Assembly (NCBI GenBank): GCA_010015605.1
Contig: ML975250.1
Span: forward strand, 186,001 to 250,000
From: Decorospora gaudefroyi
Taxonomy: Eukaryota > Ascomycota > Dothideomycetes > Pleosporales > Pleosporaceae
DNA length: 64,000 nt
Direction: 5' to 3'
The notes under the pieces are model-generated. The model was not told the DNA's origin, did not search any database, and saw nothing but the letters and a program-made list of their open reading frames with translations. The translations under genes were made by a program, and so were the position numbers. Positions 45,303 to 58,600 of this stretch are shown piece after piece. Numbering within the stretch: position 1 is the first letter of the stretch; the number at the start of each line of letters is the position of its first letter.

Positions 45303-46131
45303 AGCTGCGGTATAGCTATTATGTCCTTCACCCCGGAGAATGTGGGTAACTACCGTAGTCCAGAAACCGCAGCCGATGCCAGGATCAAGAAGCCGGAGGA
45401 CGGTAATGGGGAAGCAAAGTCGAAAGGATGTAGGACGACAACGCGTTGCGGCCAGCGGCGTGTCTCTGGTCTTTCACCCAACAATCGGTTATCTTCGTCG
45501 CGTTCCAAGTCCCCCAGATAGGCGGAAGGCAGTATTTACCTCCCACTGGTAATAACTCGCTGCCGAACAGAGTCGGATGCTCTAAAGCGGTAGTGCCGAG
45601 TAGGTAGCGGGGTTCAGTCAAACAAGGACGCCAGTAATTCAATGTCGAGAGAAGTTTGAATGCAAGACGATGATTGCCGCGTCAGTTTAGGCTCAGGCGT
45701 GAACATGCGCTGCGCAGAGAGACACGCACTAGGTGGATAACTGCAGCAGAAGCATGCGCGATGAGGTGTGAAGTTGTAAATGCACGGGCGGTCTAGCTTC
45801 AGGTACGGCCCGGCAATAGACGAGGAGGAGGTGAAAGTGAAAGTGGAGGTGGAGGAGGCTGGGGAACCCGGAACCATGGGAAACTCACCACCTCTCTCGA
45901 GTCATCAAAACACTCTGTTTTGGTCATGGGCAAATGCCAAAAGCTTCTTCTTGCTCATTATTCACGTGCAGCACCTGCGCAGCATCTCATCATCTGCACC
46001 ATCGGCAGGCCGCATCATCGACCAATTGGGATCTCTCAAGGCGGTACCTATATAATCTACGCTAACCAAAAACCGCCTCTCGCAATCCCTTGCAACACCG
46101 CATGCCTAACCGTGTGCTAACCTAAAAGCCT
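45303..46131. other. Intergenic
   Basis: 829 bp between the Uaf30-like start and the recyclin-1 stop, both minus strand. No gene seen. Confidence 0.45.
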
Positions 46132-48952
46132 TTACATCACCAAACACCCCACCCCGTACATCTGCTTCTCTACTGCGCTTTTTATCTGGTACCAGTCCGC
46201 TCGCCTTTCCGCAAACTCGTACACTTCCTCTGCCCGAAAGATACCGTGATAACGATCCGTATCTGCAATAATAGTCGCTATTTCTTTCGCCTCTTTGGCA
46301 TCGATGAGGTAAATTTGTGACAACTCGCGCAGGGCAGCGAAGTACTGCATGAGTGGCTTGTTGCGCAGCGAAACAATGTAGGCATTGTATGCGTTCATGT
46401 CGCTATTGGTGTCAGCCGCGGGGGACCTCCGAAGGTGAAAACACGTCTATCATACCTAATGAGCTTGATAGCGCCGTCCACACTGACCCGCTGCCGCTTC
46501 AAATGCTTGCAGAGGGCAGTGAACAAGCGCACTCCAACCTCTTGGTTGAAAACGTCTAACACGTTCTTGTCTGTGCTACCAATGAGCATGCTCGTGTGCG
46601 ACGATACTACATCCACAATCTTGGTAGCCGTCAAGCTAGGTCCAATGTCGGACACCTGCACCGATCCGTTGGGGCCCACGGGGGGGTTAAAATCTGAGGG
46701 GTGCTGTGTGGATCCGCACAGATACTCGACCTCATCCATAAGCACATCAATGCCCTTGTTGAGGCCCGCGGCAACTCGTTCATCCAACATGGCCTCGAAC
46801 CGCTTCTTCTCTTTGGCTGCGAGACTGAGAAAATCATCACGGTCCGTGAGGTTGGCAGCTACAAGCTCCTGTAGGTAAAAGACCTCGACCATTTGTTGTA
46901 TCAAGTCTCCAACATTGACCAACTCTAAAAAGGCCACAAGCGGAGCGACGCCCTCTTTGCTATGGTCGGCCACTTCCCGCGGCTTGTAGTCGGCCAAATG
47001 ACTGACAGCCTTGTCAAACCCTAACTTCATGTGACGGTTGCCGAGAATCTGGACAAGATTGATGAATATCTGCTCAGACTGCTCCTTTGCCTCTTCGCCA
47101 GACTGCCCGCCAAGCCTGACGAATCGTGCCGCTCGCTCCAAACCGGACTTGGCCATGTGCGTCAAGTTGAGAGCCACTTCGATGCTGAAAAGGGATCGAA
47201 TGCCTTCCAGCCTGGAGTTCATGATGGCGGCTTTGGCGGCAAGCTCTGTTGTTGGAGCCTCCACTCGTGGTGTGGGCGCTCGTTCACCTGGGAGAGGCGT
47301 GCCAATCCTCGAAGTCGGTTCAAATGCGCTACTATCATTTAGACCCGCTGCGGTTGTGTTTGGCTTGCTGGTGTTGGAGCCACCAATAGTAGGGAGCACA
47401 TTGACAGGCATCATGACCACCTTCTTGAATGATGAAAGGAAGTCTTGCTTCACAGCTTTCCTGTTAACGTTTGCCATATACAGAGTTTCAGTGCTTTGCT
47501 CTTCTTCGATCAAACGTTTCTCCCAAAGATCCACCTCAGCAGCCGACTTTCGTTTAAAGTAATCAAGCTCTTCTTGTAGATAAAGGTCCACATGCTGCTC
47601 GAAACAGCGCGATATAACACGCGTCGCCTCTTCTTTAAATTCTGCGTTGGAGGCTTTGGTAGGATGTAAGGATACTGCGAGTTGGAGTGCTTGGTCGAAC
47701 ACGCCAGCAACAGCTTTCAAGTAGGCCTCAATGCTCACATCGTGAGCCTCGTCAAATAAGGTGGTGAGATACTCTCCAATGACGTCGTCTGCGACACGCT
47801 CCAAGAATGCTTGCAGTACGTCGACAGTTGGTGGAAAGACGCGGTCGATAACGGTCGCTTCCTCGTTAAGTGCAATGGCAAGCCCTCTGAAGAAGTCATG
47901 AGAAGGCTCTAACGTCAGACTCTCGCTCCGCAGACAGTCGGTCGGATTGCCGAGCTTCTCCTTCTCCAACATCAACGGGTGGTTATGGATGAAGGAGTCC
48001 AGACAGGCTGCACCGCCATTCAGTGCTACCAGGACTGTGGCGAATCTCTTCATGCGGCCGTCGAAATCTTTTTCTGCGTAGCCCTGCTCGAATTCGCGAA
48101 GCACAGCGTTTTCGAAGATGCCAGTCATCGTATCGAGCTTCTCCTCCCGCTGACTCCAGCCTTGGGCATAATCGCTTTTCGCAAAGATCTTCAGCTGCGC
48201 TAGCATCTGGGCCTGCTGCTCGGGGTCGCGGTAGGTTCGGAATAGGATAGGGTCGGTGTGGCTGCGGGATCTTTCGAGATCGAAGTAGAACGGGCCCAGC
48301 GCTCCGTAAATCTTTCCATACTCCTGTCGCGCCATGCCGCGTATCGAGCGCACACTCGACAAGACGCTCACCGCCGCGTGCGAGTCGCCCGTATGGACGC
48401 TCGGGGCCAACGTCCCGGACGGAGACAGTGTCATGTCGCTGAAGCCGCGGTCGAGCGTGGTTGATGACGGTCTCAGTGTTTGCTCAGACGAGGTGCGCAG
48501 TAGGTCCTCCTCTAGGGTGGCATCGAAGAGCGTCGTGCTCGCCCTGCCCGTTGCGTCGGCTTCCGGTGGTATGCCGTGGGCGGTGTCATTGCGTGCTCGC
48601 TGTGCCTCCAGTCTCTTGCGCATGCTCTCTTCCGCCCGCCGCTTTGCCTCGAGCTCGTTCCAGCAGCCCATGCTCTTGAGCCGCTGGACCCAGCGCGTGT
48701 CGTCGTATACCATCTCGCGCATGCGTTTCGACGTGCGCGCGAAGCGGAACATGTCGGCGACGGGCAGGTAGTCGAGGATGGCGTTGATGAGCTCTGCGGA
48801 CATCAGCGGCGCACATGTCGACATATCGCAGAGCCCGTACCTGCAGGCAGCACCGCTTTGGAGTCGTCTACGAGCTGCGTGCTTCGCAGCGACGCGAGCA
48901 CCGACGGCTGCGCCTGGGGCCCTGCCCGCTTGAAGTTGGACCTGATTGCCAT
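46132..48952 (-). CDS. RCY1: Recyclin-1: F-box plus Sec10-like protein with CaaX end
   Basis: F-box protein needed in yeast for recycling of endocytosed proteins and v-SNAREs; S. pombe Pof6 is related. Three exons: 48952-48841, 48793-46456 and 46402-46132, giving 906 aa. The F-box begins LPAELINAILDYLPVADMFR at about residue 36, rebuilt exactly across the first 47-nt intron, which supports the upstream ATG (MAIRSNFKRAG). The remainder is a long helical Sec10-like region (YFDLERSRSHTDPI, LEKEKLGNPTDCLRSESLTL). The C-terminus ends CLVM, a CaaX box whose Met favours farnesylation, as yeast Rcy1 also ends in a CaaX. Membrane attachment by prenylation is therefore likely. Confidence 0.92.
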
Positions 48953-49277
48953 TGTCGAGTTATGTCGCTCCTTGCAACGAGGGTGCTACGTCGCAATCAT
49001 CGTGTCCCTCATTTGGCAAGCGGCAGGGGACGACATCCCGTCCGACGGCCCAGCGCGCACGATGCATCGCCCCACAGCAAGGAGCCTTGTATCAACGACA
49101 TAGGTACATCACATCACACATCACTGACCTGGCGCTTCACACAATCACATTATTAATGAGCCTATATTATTATCCCTAAAGGCTACAGAGTAGCAGCTGC
49201 CAGCCTGACCAGCTGGCTGATCGCGCATCCGGCCACCATGGCGCATTATCACATTGCATCTTTGTGGCTTCCAAGCT
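48953..49277. other. Intergenic
   Basis: 325 bp: recyclin-1 promoter and 3' UTR of the CFEM gene. No gene seen. Confidence 0.5.
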
Positions 49278-49885
49278 TTACAACACGGCGAGCAAACCGG
49301 CCATGACCACGCCGAAACCCAGAGCGCCACTCGCAGTCTGGAGAGGAGCCGCCGCCCCGGTCCCAGTCGGAGTGGTCGCGGCGGAGGCGGTGCCCGATTC
49401 CGTAGGAGATGCACTATCCGATTGAGTCGCGCTGCCAGTAATGGCAGTGACGGCAGAGGATGAGGCAGCTGAAGACAAAGAGGCCGGCGGGGCGGAACTC
49501 GATGCGGATGGGCAGTCAGGGTTGGTGTTAATCTCAACGTCTGCAAGGGAGCAAATGTCTCTAGCAAAGTCAATTGTCGCTGAGTCGCATGTTAGCTGAT
49601 GAGCCTTGCTCGTGCTGCATTTCCTTACTATCGATCTGGGCTTGAGTGCAAGTCGCAAATACACAGCAAGCTACTTCGTCGATGACCTTGCTGCTGCAGA
49701 TACACGCGATATCGGTTGATGCACAGCTGCCGATTTTGTCGCCGAAGCAAGTTTGCTGACAGCAATTAGACGTGCTTCTCAACTGCAAGCATTACACTCA
49801 CAGCGCAGGTTGGGAGATCATCGACCCTCTGGGCGAGCACGGTGGAGCTGAAAGCAGCAACGGCAGCAACGAAAGAGAAACGCAT
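49278..49885 (-). CDS. GPI-anchored CFEM-domain cell-wall protein
   Basis: Small secreted fungal protein; CFEM domains bind haem or act at the cell surface, sometimes in host contact. Three exons: 49885-49802, 49755-49629 and 49579-49278, giving 170 aa. The signal peptide is MRFSFVAAVAAFSSTVLA. The CFEM spacing is PTCAQTC, GSC, STDIACIC, EVACC, ATC, DIC, so all eight family cysteines plus one extra, adjacent Cys are present. The Asp of TDIAC is the family position linked to haem binding. A Ser/Thr-rich stalk follows, then a hydrophobic GPI signal (ALGFGVVMAGLLAVL). A TATTTAAA-like element lies about 115 bp upstream. Introns are 46 and 49 nt. Confidence 0.92.
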
Positions 49886-52800
49886 CTTGACTATTCACTA
49901 GGGGTGGTTACGCGGCGGGACGGGGGGAAGAATAACGAGAGGAATAGTAATAACGAGGAGAGTTTTGATCACTGCATCAAGGGGGACCAACCAATACTTA
50001 TTTAAAGCGAGTCGTGGACCCTAGAGTACCTATGTACGGCTGCAATCATTCTTATTGGTCATCGGCTGCACTATTGCATGTCTTCAGAAGTTCAGCTGGG
50101 CCCTCACCAACAACGCGGGTTGCCGATGCACACTGCGCAGCAAGATGGCCTCTAAAAGTTACTCCGTACCCAGTCTACTGTTTTAATGTTTCTTTGTTAT
50201 GGCCGCTGGCGTATTCGATAGGGCCGCGAAACGTTCATCATAAGCCTGACTGGTAGCCGCCTCCTTGAGCCCGGGAGCGACTGCGAGCAAAACGCGAAGC
50301 TTGAGTCTTGGTCAAGCTGCTTATCGCTCAGCTCGTGTTCGGCTTGCGCCCTGCTGTCTATCTTCGCAATCAAAGTTCAGTCTGCTGGGTTTTCCGGAGG
50401 TCCTTCAGGTCTTGTTCTGCTTCTACGCGCAGGCAAAAATGGTCCCCCAGCAGGCAAACAGTTGCCATCAGCGTCCTTCTTCGTTCAAGGGGCAGTGTAG
50501 GGCAAACTGCAGGGCTTCCACCGACACGCTCTGTGAGTGAGTGAGCTCTGAAATCGGAACGCTGGGTGGACGGAAAGGGCGTCAGGGCGCAGCCGGGCAC
50601 GAGCGGGAGGGCGCAACAGTGCGGGACGACCACGACCTCAGCACTTGTTTCGAGCCACGGTCGCAGTCTGTCGTCCGCGAAAGCCTAAAGGGATGAAACC
50701 GTGGCCCGCTGGTCGACGAAGGCTCTCGAGACGACTACGACTGCCGGAGCATAAACCATAACCCACGTCGGTACCTGCGTCTCTGAGGATGCGGGCCGAC
50801 TGATCCATCCTTAGCGTGCACTGGGGCGGCGTGGCTCGTCTCGACTCTCAACGTGACAGCGTGTTTGAACGAGCCACATCCGAGACCGTGTGTCGCCAAC
50901 GCAAGGCGGCTCTAGAGCGTCACGCAGGGCATGAGACGCGGTGACGCGCTGTTACTGTGTACTCAGTCACGTCAGTTACTATGACAGCATGCCGGCTGCT
51001 GAGGTCAGCAGAGCGTCACAAGGGCGTCTAGAAGCGCACGTGAAAGGATGTTGCTGGATTCGTCCCCTAAAGTCCCGTCGGTTCACGGCGGATGTGAGCC
51101 AATGAGCCAAGTGAAGCTACGAATGGCTTCACTTTGGACTAACGTCTAGCACTGCGGGTGCTTGGTCTTCTCGACAAAGGTCTGAGACATTGGTCGATAA
51201 GGCGGAACCACGATTGGTAGTTTCAACTTGAAATGTGGGCTTGACGTCCGCATCTAGTTCCATCCCCTTTCTAGTCATAGTCCAAGATTGATCCCAGAGA
51301 AGTACTGGAACATTGCTTCACTTCCAGAGCAGTGCTCGAGATGCGGACCTGAGAGGGCCACGTCCTGGTTGCCCTCTGGGGCCCGTTCGCTGGAGGACAC
51401 GGACGAGGTGGACGTCACGTCAGGACTCAGTAGCTGCTGAAGGACCACCACCTCAGAATGTAGATATATATGGCTCAGCTCTCGACCCACGGTCACAAGT
51501 ACTAATACCTTTGTCGTACCGCCGCTCCCATACAAAGCCGTGTTTGTGATATCTCAGGTCTCAGACATAGTCGATTGTTACCCGCTCATAAGCACCTGCA
51601 AGACCAAGACCAATCCGAAAGCCGCTCCATCAACTCGTTACACGACCCGTTACCAGCACTATGGCGCCCAGCATGCACAAGAAACCGCAGAAGCCCAATT
51701 GCGATGGGCCACCCGGAGATGGGGGCTAAAGCTATACACAGTGAGTCCTAATCAAGTCCAGCCTAGTAGTGTAGGATGCCAGTGCGATGTTCTAACATGT
51801 TCCACAGCAACGCCGCCCCATTCGGAAAGATAAACGGAACGCGGCGCCCCTCCCCGCCAATCATTTGTGCCGACTTATTTGCATCTTCAACCGGCGCGCC
51901 ATACTTTTTCCTTTGGGGCCATTTCGCATTCGTGGACGGGATTGAGTGTATCAGCTACATTGCACCGATATTGCTCTCGCTCACCGTCCAGCCTTCTTCT
52001 ACCACAATCCTTCACCGTCGATGGGGTGCGAGGCGGGGCGCAGTAAAAGGCAAACGTCGACACATTCGGTGAATGCCACCATGGGCTGTGTCGGTCCGGT
52101 GAACACTGGAGTCATCGAACACACAGCGCTTTCCACGACCTGGGGCTGTTACTTATCGATCGAGGGCCAACCCGAGCAAGCCTGGAGAGCCTTGTGTCTG
52201 CCGTATCCGCAGGCCTGATCGCTCGTTCGGGGGTTGTGGCTGTGTTGCGGTGCACTTGTCGTCACGAACTTCACCAGCCCTGTTCGGCTAGGCAGCGAAC
52301 CTGAGTTCACCACTCACAAACGCCACCGGCCGCCCTTCTGCCTGGAAATGCTGCCCTGTCCCGTACTCAGGCTCCAATATCGTGGCTGCGCTCATGATGG
52401 GGCCGGGGGGCGAAAAGACTCATCCTCGCCATGAACAGGCCCGTTAGTCTTCTGGAAGGACACTAGAAGGTTGCAGCCTGGTTGTCGCCTTGTTCGTCAG
52501 TCTGCACCCAATCATCAGCGCGCATTCACGTGGCGCAGCCTATCATTCTTCTCCAATGCCATTGTTATTGAATCACCGGAGCGGATTAACCTCGACTTTC
52601 TGCGTCATTCCTAGCCTGAAAGAAGGCAGTCATTGCCTGTTCCTGAGCAGAGCTGAGGGCCGTTTCCTGAGGCGCATACGACAGGCCTCAGGATGGAAGA
52701 TTTATATCTACTTCAGGCGCCTCTCAATCGAGTGAAACCTCTTCATTCACATCACAACCTTGAGTCTGCCTGGATATCCACACACAAGCCACAGCTTTGA

Positions 52801-54394
52801 GCCACTCCCATCTCTCAAGACATCCACGTCGAAGCACATCAATCCACCACCCTCCACCCACCACCCACTACCATGAGAGTCCTCGTACGGACCGTCAACC
52901 TTAGCTACTTCGACCCCCAACCGGGAGACGGCGGCGCCCCCAACCCAGCCGCCAGATCAAGACCATCCTCGTCCATGATGCTATGCAAGGGCGGAGACAA
53001 AGCTCAACCAGGCGATGGAGGCTAACGTATACCGAGCCAGACTTCAGTGTGTACCTCCGCTTGTCCTCTTGATCGACTCCAACTAACATCCTATAGTTCA
53101 TGTCTCCAGAGCTTCACTTAGCTGATTGCTTCGATTGCATCAACCTACCCAACCGATTCAGACCAGCCTGAGGACTCACACCGATGACTCCTACGCACGT
53201 CTTCCGGCCTCGGCCTCGGCTCGACACCAACATCGATATCGCTTTTTCATTCCGGGCATTCCAGTACTCTCTTCTAGATCGACTTGTTACAAATACCCGT
53301 ATATTCGGTTGCATCTTTGGTGTTTGGGTATTCTGTTTGTGTGTACAATATTGGGATGCATGTATAGTAGGAATTGGGCGCCAGTTCTGATTTTGGTCTT
53401 GCATAGATGGCGTTCTTATAGAAACGAGGGCAACCTCTCATCATTGGTCGTTGGCTGGGTGCCAGTCAAGTCAGGTCGGCACAGTGCCGGGAGCAATCGT
53501 TCGCTTTGTCTTGTACGCGGCTTGATTCGCGGGACGGTTAGATAGTTGACCTACCTTAGACGGAAGCAGAACGAATGAAAGACTTCTTCAACAGTTGACA
53601 AGTACAATGAAATAAACGTGTGGTGGTCTCGAGACGTCGATTGAAGTAACGGAAGTGATCAAGGTAACAAGTTGACGGTCATGAGTGTTGAGGAAGAGAG
53701 AGTGAAAGGGCACATTCTCCATACCCCACGCTGCCGCCGACACAGCCTTGGCATGGGTAATGAGATTACGCGCATGCTTTGCTTCTTCCCGCTCCATGGA
53801 TGTGACAGCAGCGGTTTGCTCTTTTCACCGAGTCGCATTTTAAACCTCATGCGACGCTTGTGGTCTTCATGATAGAATCGTTGACAATTCTCTTCCAGTC
53901 TCGTTCTCTCCATGCGCCGACTTGGTTAGACATGACGTTCCCTCGCCATAGCGCTGGTTTCCTCGACCCCGCCGGAAGGACGCCCGCGTTAGTCACAGAA
54001 ACCCGCAAACAGAGGCACGCACGCGGACGACAGTGATTTGACGGGTCAGAGGCCACTCACATGAGTACCGCCGGCGCGTCGTGCCTAGACGCGAACAGAC
54101 TACTGGTGCCATGTGCTCTGGTGCTCAAGAAAAGAGGATTTTTAACCTGGTGCGCACCTGGGCACAGTGGTGGAAAGTCTGGTCCTTGCGCCTGGCTTGC
54201 TGCTCACCAGAGAGTCAAGGGCTTGGTCAACAATATATATAGGACCGGATGTTGGTGATCGCGTCATCTCTGCCTTTGTTCCTTCCGACGTCTCTCTCAC
54301 ACCCGCGCGACTTCGCTACCAAGACCTGTCTACAAAGGCAGCTCCCAAGACTCCGGCCCAGCGAAGCTTCTTCTCCTCTACACACCCGCTCACA
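49886..54394. other. Longest gene-poor stretch
   Basis: 4.5 kb between the CFEM gene start and the DUF3602 gene. Many short frames on both strands lack domains or codon structure. One candidate small gene near 52873 is listed. I found no terminal repeats, transposase or reverse-transcriptase motif, so no mobile element is claimed. Confidence 0.45.
52873..53025 (+). CDS. Candidate small gene with a promoter-like upstream
   Basis: An ATG at 52873 opens 50 codons (MRVLVRTVNLSYFDPQPGDG onward) ending in GDGG and a stop. About 170 bp upstream is TTTATATCTAC, then a long CA/CT-rich leader (CATCACAACC, CCACCACCC) typical of fungal 5' UTRs. Downstream, CCAACTAACATCCTATAG looks like a branch site and acceptor, so the real product may be spliced differently. 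No family recognised. Confidence 0.25.
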   Translation: MRVLVRTVNLSYFDPQPGDGGAPNPAARSRPSSSMMLCKGGDKAQPGDGG

Positions 54395-54998
54395 ATGACT
54401 ACCCGACCCTCAAATGATTCCCAGCGTGTGGCCTCGCATGGGCGCGGCGGTGCAGGTAAGCTCTCAGCTCTCCCATTTTCCTGGAAGCGCATCCTCGCAC
54501 CTTGGCTCTATAGTTTCTCTACAGCCAGATGGACATGAAGGCTTTTGCGCACCATGGTGCCGCACGTACTATCGCCCCCATCATGCGCTGCTTCCCCAAC
54601 CAGACATTCCTAGAAACTGTTGGTCTACGTACTAACTGCTACAACAAGGCAACATCGCCAAGGACGATCCTACCAATTACCCCAAGGCCGAAGACCTCGT
54701 CACCCCAACCCTCAAGTCCAACACGTATACCACGGGCAGAGGCGGAACCGGAAACATGGCCCGCAACGACCCGGAGCACCCCGAGCTTGCGCGTGCTGCT
54801 CAGGACGTCGAGAGTGGACCGCAGACCGAGCCTCAGGGCCCCAAGCATTACGGACGAGGTGGAGCCGCCAACGTAATCGACGAGGGACAATCTGCACAGC
54901 ACAAGCCCAAGGAAGCCCACCACGAGGATAACGGCGCTGCTGGGAAGGGCTTGTTTGCCAAAGGCAAGGACTTTTTGGACAAGCTGGGCAAGAAGTAA
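54395..54998 (+). CDS. Small DUF3602-type GRGGAGN-repeat protein
   Basis: Exons 54395-54455 and 54649-54998 give 136 aa. The family signature occurs three times: HGRGGAGN across the splice junction, GRGGTGNM and YGRGGAANV. The rest is hydrophilic, ending KGLFAKGKDFLDKLGKK. Members of this small Pezizomycotina family are often described as stress-linked, but no biochemical role is known to me. The intron is 193 nt with TACTAACTGC near its 3' end. A TATATATA run about 160 bp before the ATG is a probable TATA box. Confidence 0.85.
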
Positions 54999-55633
54999 GC
55001 CTGATGACACCGCTGTGGTAGCCAGCAAGTCCATGCCGCGCTACGTATAAGCCGGACGGGCTTAGTTTTGATTTGCGCAAAACCAGCCTTATCAGCCCCA
55101 TGTGGCTTTTGTATTTCTTTACAGAGTTTGTGATATCCCCGGGAAATGCAAGTTCAGTGCGTCAGGCGGACGGAGGAGTTGGTGGTATTCCTTTCCAAAC
55201 AATCCTTATTCATATGTGGAGGGTTTCGACAGCTTGGTAATGGTAGTCACAAATCAAGAGTTTGATCTGTACTGTAGTCGGTTTTCCGCCCTTGGAGACT
55301 ATGTTTATCATGCCTGCTACTACCTAACCGCAATACAAGTAAGCAGTTTGAATAAGATATGGTGGCTTGTATGCCTGTACATCGGCCCTATGCGAGCTCT
55401 TATAACAGCAAAATCGATCAGACAACGCATATGAATGTGAAGATTGGCATTACCAAGGAGAGATCTGGGGTATCACTCTGGACCTATGTGTAGCAAAAAG
55501 TATAATGTAAACTGTAACCCAAGACCATGAGTGAAACAAAATTATATATCCTCAAACCTACAGACACCAAAAATAGGGACATTGCAGGATAACATAGTCC
55601 CCCATGCGCGCGCAAAAATACTTTTCGAATTCC
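54999..55633. other. Convergent intergenic region
   Basis: 635 bp between DUF3602 and coiled-coil gene stop codons. No gene supported. Confidence 0.5.
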
Positions 55634-58600
55634 TCAAGCATGGCCATTTCTTCTTTTGGCCTCCTCAAGCGCCATTCGCATTCTGCGTTCCTTTTCCGCC
55701 TCTTCACTGTCTTCCTCTTCCTCGTCCACACTCTTGCTGCCGTCCCTTCTCTTCTTCCGCAGTACCAATTGCGCAATTTCGCTCTCATCTTGTTCTAGTA
55801 CGCCAACCCTTCTCTCAAACTCTGCCTCCATCTTTCTTACGCTTTCCTGCTTCTCCCGCTCTAGCTCCTGCTGGCGTGCCGTATCTGCGCCTTCAGCTTG
55901 TACTTGTGCAATCTCGGCGTCAATCTCGGCGTTGCTGAGGTCGATTTCCAAAGCGTTGAAGAGAGATAACAACGTCTTGGATGATAGTTTCAAAGCCGCG
56001 AGGGTATCGCGTGCGCGAGTCAAGAGCTCAGGATCGGTGGTGGCGGTGTCCTCAAGGCTTTTGATAGCGGCAATGATATGATCAATTTCTGTCTGCTCGG
56101 TGCCCACAGCGTCAACGACAATTTCTTCAGTGAGATCGACGAGCCTGGCTATGCGGTCCGCTTTCTCACGCTTCGTTCGCAGTACTGCCTGTTTTTCGGC
56201 ATTTTCGAATTGCTTTTCCACAGTCTTCATCTTGCTGATGTTGTGCGCAGCGTAGAGAGGCTGTGTTTCCGTCTTTTTGTAGCGTTTGTCGCGCTCTGAG
56301 ACGATTGATGCAACTTCTTCATGCCTCTTCTCAATTTGCTCATGCGTGTCTTTCAGGACCAAAAGACAGTCTTTGGTGCTCGAAACATCCGCCTCTCCCA
56401 GACTCTTGACCCCCGACACCGAGGAATGAAGCAGGCGCTCGGCTTCAATATGCAGATCTACAAGCGCCTTAACGTCGGCCTGTAACCCATCATAGATTGG
56501 ATTGAACACCGCTTCTACATAGCTTTTGTATTCTTCTTTGCCCTCTTGCGCCTTCAGCTTTGCCTCCTCTTGCTTGAACTCCTCTTCGAACTCTTTCATC
56601 TCCGCATATGAGATCTCATTGCTGTTGAATAAATCGTCATTGTGTTCTTCGTTCTCTTCCTGACGTTTGCGGCGTGCATCGTCCCTCTTCCGACGGATGA
56701 GAGAGGCTGACTTCTCCCATGTCTTCGTGAGTTCATCGACGTCGGCCGAAGTAGAACCGATATTCTGAACTCTGATCCGGAGCTCGTTGATGAGGTAGCT
56801 AGGATGACCAGAATTGCTTTGACGCGGTAGAAGCCCTGCTAGAGTCTTTTGGCGATCTTCCCTTAAAGGTGGAGCGACGGACGTCCGGCCACGTGGGTTG
56901 AAAGTTAGCGGGGCCGGTACAGGTATGTTTTGCGGTAGACTTTCGGGGCTGCTAGATCTACTAGCAGATTTCTGCGCTTCTGGTGGATGGGCCCCAAAGA
57001 AGATTTCGTCATGCCCCTTGCTATTGCCACGACCGGCGGACGAAGGTAAAGTCGGTATGCCGGAAAAGGACATCGTATGCCTATGCAGTGGCGGTTGTGC
57101 AGGATCGCTTGCAATACTAGCAGGCGGCACATAAGCCTTGTATTGTGGTTGTAGCTGTTCTTCGGGTGGAGACTGGACTGGTGTCTTGTTCGAATCATAG
57201 TCGACTGAGCTAGTTGGAGTCAAGATAGTCGTTGATTGCACAGGAGAAATAGCGCGTGCCTGCTCCTGAACGCCATCGGTAGGTGTAAGTGTAGTTTTAC
57301 GCTTTAAGATGGGTCTTCCACCTGGGCTATATGCGTATTCGTCATCAGTCGACATCTGTGGCACCTCGATGTTTAGATTCGCTTTTCTGACAGACGCGTT
57401 GGAGATACCCCTCGAGAGAGCAGCCTGTTCCGGCCGATGTACTGCTTCTGGTAGCGTTACGGGCGCTTGAGGTGGAGTATCATAGTAATCGATTCCCCTT
57501 ACTCCGCACTCAGTTTTCATGAAGGCCTTGAAAATCTTTATTTTGCCTTCAATCTGCTGCTCCTGTGCCTCGGCGCGAAGCATGGCAATATACCGGTCTA
57601 GCGACTGAACATACCAAGGATCAATACCTGGGATGTCGATGAGGTCAACAGTAGCTGGCTTCGGTACCTCTCTCGTCTTTTCGGTCTCGATTTGGCGTCT
57701 GAGCTCGGCGATAGTACTGTCACGATCTTCGATACTGTGCTCTTTTCTCTCCAAATCCTCTTTCAGTTGGCGTCTTAGCTCGGCGATAGTACTGTCACGC
57801 TCTTCGATATTGTGCTCCATTCCCTCCAGGTCCTCCTTCAGTTGGCTTCTTAGCTCGGCGATAGTACTGTCACGCTCTTCAATATTGTGCTCTTTTCCCT
57901 CCAGATCCTCCTTCAATCTTTCCACTGTTATACTATGCTCCTTTGCCGAAGCATTCGCGTCTGCTTTTGCCTGATTCTCCGCAGTTCTCATTGCTTCAAT
58001 TTGTTCGCGTAAAGTACTCGCCTCTCCTGCCATATGGGTCTTTGCAACCTCGAATTCTGATTTGAGCTTCTGATTGCCTGCCTTGAGCCTTTCTATCTCC
58101 GCATGAAGCTCGTCTCTGTCGCGCTCCGAATCTGCACGTAAGCGGTCGATGATCTCATCCTTCGCCTTCAATTCCCCAACATGATTAGAACTGGATAGAC
58201 CTGCGGCGCTGGGGATATCAGCCTTTGGTTGCGCAACCCAGACACCGCTAGATTGCGTAGGTGTTTGTTGCGGTGCGTTCCATCCACCTTCATCTATGAC
58301 AAAGCCTGTCGTTACCGAAATTGCCTGGTGTTGCTGTTGGGTATTGCTCTGCTGGCTCACTGACTGTGCTGTCCGATCTGCATCGCTAAGAACGGAACCT
58401 TGGTGAGACGGTGGTGTTTGATGCAAAAAATCAGATTTCATGAAGGTGTCCTGGTTCGGCGGATCCCATGTGGAGTCAACTATACCACAGCTCCCCTGGG
58501 CGAGAGGATGAGCGCTCTGTGTAGGTTTGGGAGTTGTTCTTAAGGGCGCAACAACTGCATCCTGTACGACAAACTCTTGTTGCGATGACTGCGGCGGATG

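Noticed and set aside
53126..53545. 139-codon frame with hydrophobic segment
   Set aside because: No signal peptide at its start and no domain; overlapping frames on the other strand are equally plausible.
49886..54394. Possible degraded transposon in the longest gene-poor stretch
   Set aside because: No inverted or direct terminal repeats, no transposase or reverse-transcriptase motif, and no strong AT bias typical of heavily RIP-mutated DNA.
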